Below, in pieces: positions 1-25,244 of a stretch of 64,000 bases of DNA; positions within the stretch are counted from its first letter, which is position 1, and each line of letters opens with the position of its first letter. The notes below the pieces were generated by a model. It was not told where the DNA came from. It saw only the letters and a list, made by a program, of their open reading frames with translations, and did no database searches. Source of the DNA: Bimastos eiseni (taxonomy: Eukaryota; Annelida; Clitellata; Crassiclitellata; Lumbricidae); the NCBI GenBank assembly GCA_959347315.1, contig OY365813.1, forward strand, positions 34,575,393 to 34,639,392. Direction: 5' to 3'. Position numbers and translations under genes: made by a program.

Positions 1-241
1 ACTTGTGCATTATTAATTGCTTACTTACTTACTGTCTGAAGATTGTTGTGGACAGAGGATTGACTTGTATTACCCTCCATACCATTTTGTGACCTGTCTA
101 ATCCCTTTTACCCTTCCTGACCATACTTTGGTTTACCTTGTTGTATCTGGTCTGTGTTTGTACCTATGATCATTTTGCCCTTTGGTATCTTACTTTACCT
201 TTACCTTAGAGTGCCTTCCTTTTTATATGAACTTACCTTCG

Positions 242-630
242 TAGCTTAATTTTTATGTTAACTTACCTTTGTAGCTATCTCTTTATGTTAACTTACCTTT
301 GTAACTTTCTCTTTATGTTAACTTGCCTTTGTAACTTTCTCTTTATATTAACCTACCTTTGTAACTTTCTCTTTATGTTAACTTACCTTTGTAACTTTCT
401 CTTTATGTTAACTTACCTTTGTAACTTTCTCTTTATATTAACCTACCTTTGTAACTTTCTCTTTATATTAACTTACCTTTGTAACTTTCTCTTTATGTTA
501 ACTTACCTGTGTAACTTTCTCTTTATATTAACTTACCTTTGTAACTTTCTCTTTATGTTAACTTACCTGTGTAACTTTCTCTTTATATTAACTTACCTTT
601 GTAACTTTCTCTTTATGTTAACTTGCCTTC
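242..630. repeat. 30-bp tandem minisatellite in a PI4KA intron
   Basis: About 13 copies of a 30-bp unit that reads GTAACTTTCTCTTTATGTTA followed by ACTTACCTTT. Copies differ by one or two bases (ATGTTA/ATATTA, CCTTT/CCTGT). Because 30 is a multiple of three, the array reads through as an FLFMLTYLCN repeat, which I treat as non-coding. It lies about 140 bp upstream of the first visible PI4KA exon. Confidence 0.9.
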
Positions 631-768
631 AATGCTTGACTGATTATATTAACTCACTTCATAGCTTACTTCTCATGTTCGCTTACCTCATAGCTTGCTT
701 CTGTCTATTGACCTACCCTCTTACACAACCCCATCTGACCTGATATGCCTGTGTCTATGTTTCATCAG

Positions 769-12105
<11,337 letters not shown>

Positions 12106-12890
12106 GGCGGATTTCGATTGGGCCAAACTCGATTTCTTGCTCTGGATCTTTGGCAAAGCTTGTAAGAAAGCAAACATAGTAAATATCGAGTAACGTTTAG
12201 GAACACAATCTGGAAAATGTTTTCAAATGCTATTTCACATTATGAGCATTGAACAAAAGTTTTATTTATCAAAGAATGATTGGTCTTCAACAAGCAACAG
12301 ATGGGATTTGTGGTTAAGATTGTTTGGAGTCTAAGTTTGAAGATGTACAAATTTCTTACAATGATCAACAGTTGAGGTTAGAGGCAAAAAATCAGTGACT
12401 GGAATGCACCCTTCCTTGACCAATGTTCAAATACATTTATTTTTTTAATTCTGCAGTGTGACCCAAATTTTACGGGTTCCTTGTGGGGGATTTTTTAATC
12501 CTCGGATTGAAACTGACATGATAAATGCAATAATGAATTATGATTAATAATAATAATAAATTGGTTTTAATTGTTGATAAGTTTTCTATTGCATCTAGCA
12601 CTTTTGAGAAGTCACTAGCAATACACACTGCATGAGATAAATATGGACTGATTTCATATCTGCGTTTTGTGAAGAGAACGTTTGCGTAAATTTTGCCGCA
12701 ATATTCACTAAAATCAGAACATCTCTAGTTTTCTAAATAATTAAAAATTCTGAAATTTCTGTCGAATTTAAGATTTACTAGAGTAGATAAAATTTATAAA
12801 TAAAATATACAGCATTGTCGTTCATTAAAGAGACTCTCAGAGAAACGATATTATTCCATTCTTGTTAAATAAAGTCTTAGTTAAGTTGAG
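12106..12890 (+). terminator. PI4KA: PI4KA 3' UTR with candidate poly(A) signals
   Basis: AT-rich sequence after the PI4KA stop codon. AATAAA hexamers occur at 12555-12560, 12799-12804 and 12868-12873; the last is the best candidate for the distal polyadenylation signal. There is no further open frame with PI4KA similarity. The true cleavage site cannot be seen from sequence alone. Confidence 0.55.
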
Positions 12891-12899
12891 CAAATGTAC

Positions 12900-15800
12900 A
12901 TTTTTCGTCTTGTAGTATTGTAACACTTTTCGTTTGGCACACAGAGAGGATTGTTTTCATTTCTTAGTGCAAATTCTTAGTATAAGCAAATGTATTAGAA
13001 AATGAATTTTGATGTGTAGTTAGAATCTAAATGATTGTCAATAGTTTTTGATGTTTAGAGTGAATTTTTTTGATTATATTAAATCCACATATTTACAGAA
13101 CATTGTGTAGTGATTTAATTACATTTTGCCTTAGGATAATACGAATAGTAACTCAGGCGATTCTTCTCTCTCGCTGCTCAATGGTATTTCGTCTAACGAT
13201 GTACTCCTTATAGCTGGAAGTGGCATGGGGCACTGGTCAAGTAGGAGTCGGCAAATGAATCCTGCAGCCATGTTGGAAATTTTAACCCCAACCTCGCGCT
13301 AACCACTGGACCTAATTCTGAGTCACAGGTGTCCTACGCAAATGACGTTAATCGATGGCACACCCAGAGGCGGAGACTTAGGGAACACGAGGAAACGGTT
13401 CCCTCCGAAATCCCATTATTTCATATGTATTTCATAATCATTAAAAATTTCTACAATGTTTTCCAGTGTTCATTCGTTTTTGCTGCATTCATGTTTTCGA
13501 ATTGACATTTTTCCGACCTGTCCCCCCACCATAAATCTCATTTTTTCGACCTACTCCCACAAACCAGGACCACGTCTCCTCCTATGGACACACCTAACAC
13601 TTGTGTTATGTGTTCCATGCAATATCCTGAAGACGTGCAGTGCGTTAATACGTAGAGGCAGAATATAGAGTGCAAAAGCAATTACTTGAAATTGATGAGC
13701 AGGTAAAGTGATATCCGGCTCCTGATCAAGATCCCGTCGGCTCCAGGCAGACGGATGCGGTGGAAGAAGGATAGCGGAGAGAGGCTGGATCAGAGGGATG
13801 GGATTTCTGGGTAGAAGATTGTTTTCAGTTAGAGACTCCTGGAAAGCCTGCATGCGATGCGGTGTTGAACTGGTGCGAGAGCGTATCGGCTCCAGAGGGG
13901 GAGAGGGGTGTGTGGGCTGTGTAGCGATTTGTGAATATTATGAAGAAGTGAACGGAGGGGATAGGTATGGGTTGTTTTGGTGGATGGTGCAGCCAAGTGG
14001 TTGGATTTGAATAGCTTACAAGGATGAGAGGAGGGGTTGGGACCATTCAATGTTTATGGAACAGAAAATTGCTATTCCTTCGACCCTTTCTCTCTCTCTA
14101 GCCGATATGGCAACAAACTGAGTACACCGACATCACGTATGGATGGGGTGTCTTAACTTAAACTCAACACCAACCCTTGTATGTCACTACACGATGTCTA
14201 TAGCGTACTCCATCTTTATCTCAACACCAACCCTTGTATGTCACTAGTCCATATCGAACGTTCATCGACTCTTGCGTCAGTTCGTCTCATATTTTTGTCT
14301 AAATACCGAATTTGTTCAGTAATTTAATCATTAGGAGATTACTGCGCTGAGAACCGGATATTTTCTTGTTTCTTGACTTATGAATTGCTCATACGTGACC
14401 TCAACAGTCATCAGTCCATCCTTTCTTATGAGTCTGCATAAGACAATGGCCATGCCAAGAGGCCCAAGACTCGGTCGAGTCATGAATCTGCGGGCGAGTA
14501 ATACCTAGGATGTTTTCGTCTCGGCTTGGTCCTTGTTGCCCCACCAGCGATTTCGGAACAACCCCAATTGCAATACTCAAATAACTCCAGAGACGGCGTT
14601 TTATTTGACGGGCGAGGAACACTTTTGAACTGTTTGAAGGTGCGGGATTGGCCCTAATCCTAATAGTTTTCCCCACCCAGACACGGGTAGATTTGTCATA
14701 AAAGAAGCACTGGTCGACTGATGATAATTTCAGGGAATCTAAAGAATTCAGTAGTCTATCAATGTCATTCTAGTTAAAGATGGGGGTCAAACCGCCATGG
14801 CAAATCGGACAATACCCCCATCATATCGCCCCCCTAGTTTAAAGCTGTCGCCCCCCCCCAACAATTTTCTACAGAATATTAAAGCTCTCGACGAATTTAT
14901 CCAACCCTAATAATTTTATAATCGTGTAGGTCAGTTTTACTACAGCGAGTTAAGACAAAAATAATAATCTTTATTATTTTTCTTAACATAACTCCTTAAC
15001 ACGATGAACTCCTCGTGATTTTGTAACAATTGTTCGTTAACGAGACACTACTACCATCGACACAAAAGCTAAACGCAAGCAACGAATAACATAAAACAAA
15101 TAAAATAACGGTTTCACATTTTCGCTGGTCACATTAATCAGTTTAGATACGATAGACACGGTTGAGTTTGAAGACACGGCGTATACAAGGTGAACTACGA
15201 ACCATTGCGCCGAGTCTACTATCAGACAATTTATGATGTCTAGTCACGTTATTATGTGCCGCTATAGCAGACATTTTCAAGCCGGGTGCGATTTTCTACG
15301 TATAAAGGGTAAACTGTACTAAGCAGGATGCGATTTTCTAGCGTAAATAATTATATAGGCTTAAACTTTCGGATATGACTTTCCGCTGGGCGTTTCAGAC
15401 CCTCCCCTCAATGGGGCTTTTGGTTATCCAACTATTTCCAGCCCAAATTCGTACCCTGGTGCTTATTAAATCCCTCATCCCCTTCTCACAACCCTAATAT
15501 GTACCCTCTATGGAACATTTTCTGCCCAAATCGCACATCTTATTATCTCGTCCATATACTGCCAAACCCAAATGCTTCCACTCTTCCATGTTTCAACCTC
15601 TCCACATCCTTTTCTCTTCCCCATTTAACCTCAAACCGCGTTCTGTACCTCCATTCAGTTCAACCTGACTTCCCAACTACCTCCAGCCCCAACCACACCT
15701 TCCCCAGCTTTCCCTTTTTCCTTCCCCAACCTCAATCAACCATAAACCAAATTCTCTATCCCATTCAACCCAACCTGACTTCCCAACTACTCCCAACTGC

Positions 15801-15900
15801 ATCCTCTCCTTTTCCCAGCCCCTAACTCCTTCCACCCCAAAATCGCTTCCTGCTCTTCAACATACATCACTTCCGCCAGTCACGCTAACTCACACAGACG
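12900..15900. other. Intergenic region between PI4KA and the SBSPON-like gene
   Basis: No gene is supported. A 26-bp sequence beginning TCAACACCAACCCTTGTATG occurs twice (14163 and 14221). 14401-14676 holds an unplaced 91-codon minus-strand frame. 15164-15290 is one member of a dispersed repeat pair. 15400-15900 is C/T-rich. The 3' UTR of the convergent minus-strand gene must lie in the right part. Confidence 0.5.
15164..15290. repeat. Dispersed repeat pair, copy A
   Basis: GAGTTTGAAGACACGGCGTA, then GTGAACTACGAACCATTGCG and TAGTCACGTTATTATGTGCC. A nearly identical stretch lies at 26618-26747 in the same orientation. I recognise no terminal repeats or coding sequence. Confidence 0.75.
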
Positions 15901-15946
15901 CCCCACGTGACATCTTCGGCACCTTCCCCGGCTGCTCCACTCGCGC

Positions 15947-17813
15947 TCAGAGCAGAATGAAACTGGCAGAGCCTTCGGCGTCACAGCGGCAGTCCTCCTG
16001 CCTCGACTGCATGATCCACTTCCCGTGACAGCCAGGACGTAGTACGGCGTTCCAGCGGGTCTCCCTGAGAAGGACTCCTTGGCCCAGGCAGCGCCCTCCT
16101 AGTTCCTTGTGCATCGCTAGGGTCTGGCACTCGACGCAGACCGTGGAACCGCTCGTTAAGGCGCTGGACCATTTGTCGGATGTGGAGTTGCACGGTGATT
16201 GGACCTCAGTCAGTTCGAACTTGATGCAGTAGCTGAAGCAATCCAATCAGTCGATCAATCAATCAATCAACCAGTCAGTCAATCAATCGATAAGTCAATA
16301 CATTTATCAATAAATCGTTCGATTAATCAATTAGCAAATAAATCAGTCAATCAATCGACCGGTCAATCGATAGATCAAGCAATCAATCCATTACTCAATC
16401 AATCCATCGATCAACTGTTATTGCGTTACTAAATGTGAACACTAACCTTAACATCATTATACAGGAGCTAGATAAGTATATTAATATTGCCGGCGGAGAC
16501 GTCTCCATCTCCTTAAAATCATTCATTACGTTCATTCCTTAATTAATCATTATTTCAATCATTTATTCAATCATTTATTCATCCTACCTAATCAATCAAT
16601 CACTCCTCCATTATTTATTTACATATTTAAGCGCCCCTGAGTAGATTGCTTATAGATGTGCTATATCAAGTTCGATTGATTGATTGAATTAATCATTTCA
16701 ATCTCTCACTGCATCAACAAATCCCTATACGGCAACTTGGAGATGTTGTTGCCTTCATTTTCTTGGCCTCGGGTGGTCGTACCTCTCCCTTCCCTCAGAT
16801 CCTCCCATGCATCGACCATACTACTCATTCTAATCTCTCATAACCAGAGGGCGCCAGTAGCACTGTGAAACCGTGAAGAGAATGCCTGAACTCCTCCATG
16901 GATAGAATCGCCAACGTCCGAGTCTGCATTCCAGAGCGATAACCAGACGATCGTTCATCTGTGGGAGTGACGAGGGCACGAGACTGTACCTGCCTCGTTT
17001 CGTAACAGGGATCATTAGGATGTTCTGGCGCTATATAAATACACGGATACATTCCGCAGAAACTATAAATAAATTGTACATTACATGCAAGCAGATTATA
17101 TTATTATATATTGCATAGGTGTATATATATATATATATATATATATGATATATATATATATTTATATATAATATATACACTGTCTGGAAATAAAGGGACC
17201 CCCTAATGATAATATAAAAATAAATATTAAATATTCGTACATTTTTAAAATTCCAAAACCGTCTAAACCTAACACATTTAACCGCAAATTTGCAATTTAT
17301 GAACGTCCTGATTATAAAAGTACGTCAAAGTGACGTCTATAAATTACAAAGTTAATGCCTGGGATGAATTTCATCAGCTGGTCATTGATGTTTCTATATT
17401 TTGGCCAATGACGTACGCGTCTTGCAGCTTGTGTTGAGGCCAAAGGCGGACACTTTGAACATACCTTGCATAGTCTAATAATATTTAAATAGGCCTACAA
17501 GAATGAATATCAACTAAACGTATGGCGGTTTATCGATGGCATTTTTAAAAGTAGAAAATTCTGTTGATGAATTTTAGGCCGTCCTTGGACCTTGATACTT
17601 GAATTTTGATGCAAATGACGTCGTTATGACGCCACTATTGGATGACAGGAACTATCATATTTTATGCAGTATCGGATAAATTTGTCACGGTTAAAACGGT
17701 TTAGGAATAAGAGAAATCGACGAATATTTACTATTTATTTTCATTCTATCATTATGGGTCCCTTTATTTTCCGGACACAGTGTATATATAATAGTAATTC
17801 GCCATTCCACCAT

Positions 17814-17844
<31 letters not shown>

Positions 17845-17929
17845 TTGTGTGTGTGTGTAGGTGCTCGGTGTGTGTTTAGGTGTGTATGTACGTAGGCCTA
17901 TGTAGAGAAAGACAGACAGACAGAGTAAC

Positions 17930-18013
<84 letters not shown>

Positions 18014-20770
18014 CTGCTAATATACATATATGTACATATATATATATATATATATATACATACATAAACATATATACATATATATATATATTATTGAGGC
18101 ATAATATACTGAGGAATGTATCTATAAGGGCGTTGGATTTTGCCAAGGGAAGTAAGGTCCCTTTGATCTGGTTGACCAGCCGCCTCCGAACATTCATCAT
18201 TGAATGTTATTGCTTCTGCTGATCATCAAAACGCTAATTGGCCGCCAACGTTTAAACAGACCCAGGAAATGAAGTCAAGACAGCTGCTGGTCAATGGCTG
18301 GGCCCCCCTTGGGTCAGTGAGTTAGACAGACGTACAGATAGAAAGACAAACAGAGAGACAGAAGGATATTTAAGCAGTAAATAAGCCCAGCACACACTTA
18401 AAAGTAAAGTCTGGTAAACTAATAAGGACATTTGCTGTCTAGTAAGAAAACAGTCAGGTCAGTTGTTGATTCTACCCTTAAGGCAATTAGGCGTTGACCT
18501 ATGTTCCTGAAATGTTACTGTGGTTTTCACAGCAATAACACAAAACTACATGAATGACCATTTACACGAGAGAAATTGTCTGCAAGCGATCACGTCACGT
18601 CATTATCGGTTCTTAGCGGACATCACTTTTAAGAGGACATGAAAATCGGACGGTCATAATTATGAACGCTCACATCGCAAGAATCAAAAAGACAGATATA
18701 AGGACGCAAATTTACACAGGTACAAACAAGAAACAGACTTTAAAACAGACGTAAAGAGGCACTTAAGGCGTTTTCTCATCATCTGCTAAATACGTCGGCC
18801 ATATTTGAAAAGACGCCTAGATCTTGTTCTGTTTACTTTGAGACAGGCTAAGGTAGGGTTGGGAACAAAACAGCGCACGGTTGGGCGGTCTACTAGTCTA
18901 CTACCAGTATTATCGTATCGTGGTTAAATTAGTCACGTATGTAATCAGTTATTCGGAAAGCTAGGTTGTGGTTTTGGTTAGAAGTGAAGCGACTGTGGCT
19001 GGAGGTGACTGGGGTTTAACCTCGGTCGGTGTGACTAGGTGTGAGAGATAGTGAGTCACCGCTTGGGAAGAGCTGGATGTCTAGCAGACAGAGCATGATT
19101 AACGGTTCATTGAGGAAATGTACAGAATGACCTTGGATGTGGATATCGCGATTATGACGAAAAACAGACAGACAGACGGACGGACGGACGGACGGACGGA
19201 CGGACAGGCAGGCAGGCAGGCAGACAGACAGACAGACAGACTGACTGACTGACTGACTGACTGACTGACAGGCTAACTGACAGACAGATTAGCATACAAT
19301 CATAGGTAGAATGACAGATTGACTTTAGCCAACCTGTAACTAATTCATCAATCTTAATTATGATAATTTATTGATATCAGTATTAATTAATACTGACCGG
19401 CTTTTCTGAAGATCTTAATCCTTTCCCTTTAACTTAGCCATCAAATTTTATCTAATCTAATCTACTCCAATCTAATCTAATCTTATACCTGTTAGGTGGC
19501 TTCGTTCATTGCCTTCTTGAGGTTCTTGTAGGGCGCTATACAAGTGTTCATATACGTACATGCATACTTACAAACATACATACTTACATACATACTTACT
19601 TACAAACATACATACTTACCCACATACATACATACATACTTACCCACATACATACATACTTACTTACATACATACATACTTACATACATACTTACAAACA
19701 TACATACATACATACATACATACATACATACATACTTACAAAGATACATACATACTTACATACATACATACTTACATACATACATACATACTTACAAAGA
19801 TACATACATACTTACATACATACATACTTACATACATACTTACAAACATACATACATACATACATACATACATACATACTTACAAACATACATACATACT
19901 TACAAACATACATACATACATACATACATACTTACATACATACGTGCATGCATGCAATCTATTCCGTACTTACGATGGTCTTGTGACAATCTGCTTGGAT
20001 CGATAATGATCGAAGAGATTACGACGAATATCGCTGAACGGATCATAGACTTTGCTCTTCCTCCATGATCCAAAACTTGCTGGTATGATCTTTCCAGTCT
20101 CTGCAACCAATCGATGGCTATTGTATTTCCACGGCATTCTTACTTAGTTCTGCATTGCTCTTATTATCATTGTTATTGTTAGTATTATTATTAAAATTAT
20201 TATTATTTTTTATTTATGCTGTCTGCATTATCGTTATTAAAATATATCATCATTCTATTTTATTAATTCTATTAATATTGTTATCTTTATCATCATCGTT
20301 ATCTTCTTGTCGTCGTTGTCGTTGTTGTCTGTCATTGTCATCATCGTTAACATCATCATCATCATCAGCAGTAGGAGTAGTAGCCAAAAAGTAACAACCT
20401 TATGTATGCGTCTTCAAATGTGAGAACACTTTATATGCACTGGGGGGTCCGTACATTGGTCAAACGTTTCCCAGGGTTGTAGGGCCTGGTTGACCCCTGC
20501 CGCCTAAACATGAACTTGCTTCGTCTTACCCCGTCTGACCCTACCTCAATTACTCTTATAATGGACATTATTTACCTCCGCTTATCTATACTATAACCAT
20601 TCCTTACATGACCTCGTTTAACTTGACCCCATCTGACCCGGCGTGACCTGATATAGATTACCAAAATGCCGTCAGGCGCTAGCCTAATTATCAGTGAGTC
20701 ACGGTCGAGTGACTCCGCCCATCTTGACACTAGAGGCGCCACATACGTTCGTATATATATATCTACATAT

Positions 20771-20840
<70 letters not shown>

Positions 20841-21140
20841 GCTTACTCCTTTACGAATAAGAGACAATTAGACCACATTACTCGGTCAATTGCAATTATA
20901 TTCTGCGCCAATCGGATGCTTTTGAATTGAGACCATTAAGACAACTGAGCAGCGCCTCATTATATATATTTACTTATATATGTACTTTATCGAACCTAGT
21001 AATGAGATATAGTCTAAGTTTAACGACACTGTAAAAACATGGCGCTATATAAATCGTATTATTATTATTATTATTACTATCACTATTATTATTATTATTG
21101 CTATTATTATTATTATTGCTATTATTATTATTATTATTGC

Positions 21141-21182
<42 letters not shown>

Positions 21183-21809
21183 AATGGTCTTCAATGTTAA
21201 TGAATGACGATGTCGTCCGGAATAGCCCTGCTCGTTGGACTCCTGAGCAGCGACAGTTCCCTTGAAAGCAACTACGTTGTAGCGTTGAATAGTCATCGAG
21301 ATGCGCTGGTAGAGAAAAGTCGTCTCCCTCTGCTCCCCAGTGACGGCGCTCAGTATGTGTCCCAGTTCTAAAAGGAAGCTTTGGCCTTCGGAATTAATGG
21401 GGCCTAAGGTTTAGAATGCCACCGGTGTGAAGTCGTACCTGGTGGCTAACTCGGCGTATTTCTGAGTTTTGAGGTTCGCCGCCCTCTCGGCCGCTGCGCC
21501 CGCTCTTTGTGATGTTTCTGGCACATACGACATTGCCATTGTATCTGAGACTGTCGCGTCCCATATCAAACACCGCCCCGTCCGCCATGGTATATGAGTG
21601 AGACCGTCTGGTCTTTTACCATAAGATCGGGTCAATCCCACCGGCTCTTTTACAGTGGGGATCCCTGCACGGATTAAACTTCTACAAATAAGGTCGTTCA
21701 GGGACGCGTGTCTGGGCCAGGGTCCCAGGTCCAGGCCATATGAGAGACCGTCGTATCCGTTTCTCTCGACTATTTTTATCACTATTATTATTACTATTAT
21801 TATTACTAT

Positions 21810-21840
<31 letters not shown>

Positions 21841-24800
21841 TATTATTATTACTATTATTATTATTTATTATTATTATCATTATTATTATTATTATACATA
21901 TATGTTTCACATTATGCTGTTATCGCCCATGATGAGCTAATGGAGTGTTGGCAATGTCCCGAAGAGGCAGACTGCGTTCCCACGCTGAAGAACAACTGAG
22001 ATACGTTGGAACAGAAATGACGTCTCCATTGGATCGTGGGTTGCAGCACTCGTTCGACTACCCAACTCTGAGATGAACTCCAGTCCTTCACTGCTCCAAG
22101 CGCCGCCGGATTCCAAGGAGAGGGCTACGAAGTCGTGGGTGTTGGTTATGGTGGAATACTTGGCCCTCTTCGTCTTAGCTGCGCGTTCGGCTGCTTCGCC
22201 AGCTCTGATAGATGTGTCGACAAGATGTGACTTGGCGTAGGTGTCGGGCACTGTCACATCCCATGCCAGACATCGACCACGTGTCCAAGGAATGAGCGTG
22301 ACGCCGTCCGGTCGCTTTCCATCTTCTCTTAGCAAGCCGAGAGGTTCCTTTTGCGCTGGAATCTTCGCCCTGCCAAGAGCTCTCCAGATGACATCGTTCA
22401 ACATGCTGTGTCGTTGATGTTTTCCGCTGCCTCTTCTACAAATTAGTCCATGGAGCCCTTTTGCGTCGACGCTCTCTTGACATTGGTGACACAAATGTGG
22501 CTCGCAGAGCCTCGTTCCTAGCCTCAACCCGGCTGCCAGTCGTACATCCTCGTTTGAGAGGCGCAGGCCTAGGGCAGTCACAGGGGGCGCTAGCATCCAG
22601 TCTCCAGAATGAGGTGCTCGTGAGGCCAGCAGGCGAGCACGGTCGCATGGATTGTTATTGGAATCCAGCAGACCTTTCCATGCCTTGTCTGTGAATCGGA
22701 GGTCCCATTCTTTCTGGCGATAACTTGCTGCTCCTGTTGGTGGTTCTGCATCTGTCAGGGTCTTCCAAGCGTTGAGTGCTGAACTCGCAAGTTCATATGG
22801 TTCCTCAGCAGACTCTGTTGGTAGGATGCATGCCTGGAGTTCGCTTGTACTAGCAGCAGAAGCCAGAAAGGCAGAAAGTGCCAGCGTAGATGCACAACGA
22901 ACTCCCAGACCACCATCTCTCACCGGCAAAGAAGCCTGAAGCCAGCGGTCATCGTCAAGGTCCACATTTAAAATGGTTGACAGTCCTTCTCTCAGCAGTT
23001 GATCAAACCGAGCCAAGCCCGGGCAATCAGCGCAGACGGCTGTGCGCAGACTGTACAAGAGCTTCGGTACACTTAGACTGTTTCTCAGCAGAACCAGAGC
23101 GTCATGTGTATAAAGCAAGGACAATCTTCCGATTGCCCTCTCGAGGTCATTGGCCTTTGAATTAACGACCATGTTCACAGCTGGACCTGAAATTAGAGGT
23201 GCACCCAACAAGGTCATGTCCTCGAGGGCTATGCTCGTGAACTCTTGGAACGCAGGGTCATTGTTCGGCATCTGGGTGTTGTGACACGCGATTTCGCATT
23301 TGCTGCGGTTCAATAGCAATCCCAGATTCTTTGATTCCTGCTCGATTAATTGAACGTCGTCGGCCACTGTTTCCTTGTTACCTCCCAATGTCAGGTCATC
23401 CAGATATCCGATACGCAGATCCGAACGAAGCTTCATCAGAATCGGTTGCAGCACAAGACAGAATTCCAGAGGTCCCAAAGGATCGCCTTGCTGCGTTCCT
23501 TCTTCGGATCGAATTGTGTTTGAACCATAGCGCAACAGTGGACGGTTTGAATAGGCAGCGTGAGCAAAGTGGTAGAGCTCTGGGATCTCTCTAGCAACTG
23601 CCTCTAGAAGACAATCTCTGCGCAGAGTGTTAAAGGCATTGGCGAAGTCGAGCTTCACTAGAACGCTGTCCTCAGGCATTGTGGAAATCCAGCGACGTGT
23701 CGCATGGACAGCTGCCTCAGCGCCTCCTGCAATGCCTACCCCAAGCTGAATGGGGGCGAGCAGTTGAGACAGCCTTGTTACCGCATGCGAATTAGCGCAC
23801 TTTGCCGCCAGACGACGCCATGTGTAGCCCACGGCGATCGGTCTTATGCCTCCGTCCTTCTTGCTCAGGGCTAAAAGGTTTGCCCCATAGATGACCTCAT
23901 TCACCTCTTCGGATAGACCTCCCTTTAGGAGCAGATTGACAAGGTCAGATAGATGTTGCCCGATGTTGTCATCTACTCCATAGGCCATCAGATCCTTTAA
24001 GTGTTGTGGAGTAATGCCATCTGGACCACCAGCCGAACCCGCAGGGAAAGAGGAGATTGCCCTGGCGACATCTTCTTTGGAAACTTGAAGCGGGATGAAG
24101 CGATCGGAACTGTCTGGATCACATGGGGTTCTCCTGTCCACTGGTGCAGGCGGGTGCTTTTTCTTAAGCGCGGCCAGAGTTTCAGGTGTGTCCAGTGCCG
24201 GTTTATCCTCGCTGCAGATGAGACGGATGGCTGCCTTGAAATTGCCTTCCTCCAGCTTGCTTGCAACTGTTGAGGCTAAATACCTGGCGTGGTCGCATTT
24301 AGCGGACTTGAGCTTACGACTTGACGTCAGTGGCAATTCATCGTTAGTCGACTGGTCTGGTCCCTGCAGTCCCCATTCAGTAATGCGGGACAAAATCATC
24401 TTGGTCATGTTGTGCTTTCGTCCACCTCTTCTTGGCTTCACTAGTACAGTTCCACCGAAGGCCAGCAAATCGAACCATTTTGCAACGCAATTTGGTTCTC
24501 TTACAATTGCTTGGATTATATCGGCCAGGAGAGCAGCACAAGATGGCCTTGCTGCTTTTGGGATTCTCTTAATCAGAAGACCGGGTGAAACAGGATGTGA
24601 GAGCTGAGAAGCGATCGGCCCAACGTCCGTCGACAGCTCCCGTGAGTAAGAGATCTGCACGCTAGTGATAGAAGACGACTGTCTTGTGGTATTAAAGGGC
24701 CGTCCGCCGGTGGCTGGTCGGAACCTGGACAAGGAGCGGTTCGAGGGCCGTGCCGGTGCATCGTGCCATCTGAGGCATGGGTTTTGAAGGACAACCAACA

Positions 24801-25192
24801 CCCCGCAAACCCCCTGGCCCTTACAAGGTTTTTGACTCATCTGAGTTTCAAATCGGTTTGTTTTCAAATGCGCCGCCATTTAAACAGTAATCGTTGCCAT
24901 TGGCAACGTTGACGTCGCTGGCCTTAAAGCATGGCAAGCGGCCATCAATTCAAATGCACGGCTACATATAAGTTGAAACGAAAGTTTGACAAACCAATCG
25001 TGTTGTGGTCTTGGCGAATAAGATGTGGTGAATATAATCAATCGGGTCACGAGTTGTTAATCCATTAGACGATGCTAAAATCCAACTCTGACGATTACTC
25101 GTTACGCGGTATTTTTGCTAAATAGTCGGACATTAAAAATTTTCCGCCCACCACGTCCGCTACCTCAAATCCAATTCCAATTATTATTATTA

Positions 25193-25244
<52 letters not shown>

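Noticed and set aside
255..743. 162-codon FLFMLTYLCN repeat frame resembling a multi-pass membrane protein
   Set aside because: 30-bp intronic minisatellite; hydrophobicity is a by-product of its T-rich composition.
14401..14676. 91-codon minus-strand frame (MGKTIRIRANPAPSNSS...)
   Set aside because: Not compositional, but I recognise no family and see no splice or promoter support; left unassigned.
19544..20068. YIHTYIHT open frames
   Set aside because: Translation of the CATA microsatellite.
24095..24607. 170-codon plus-strand frame opposite the retroelement ORF
   Set aside because: Antisense shadow of the 980-codon RT ORF.
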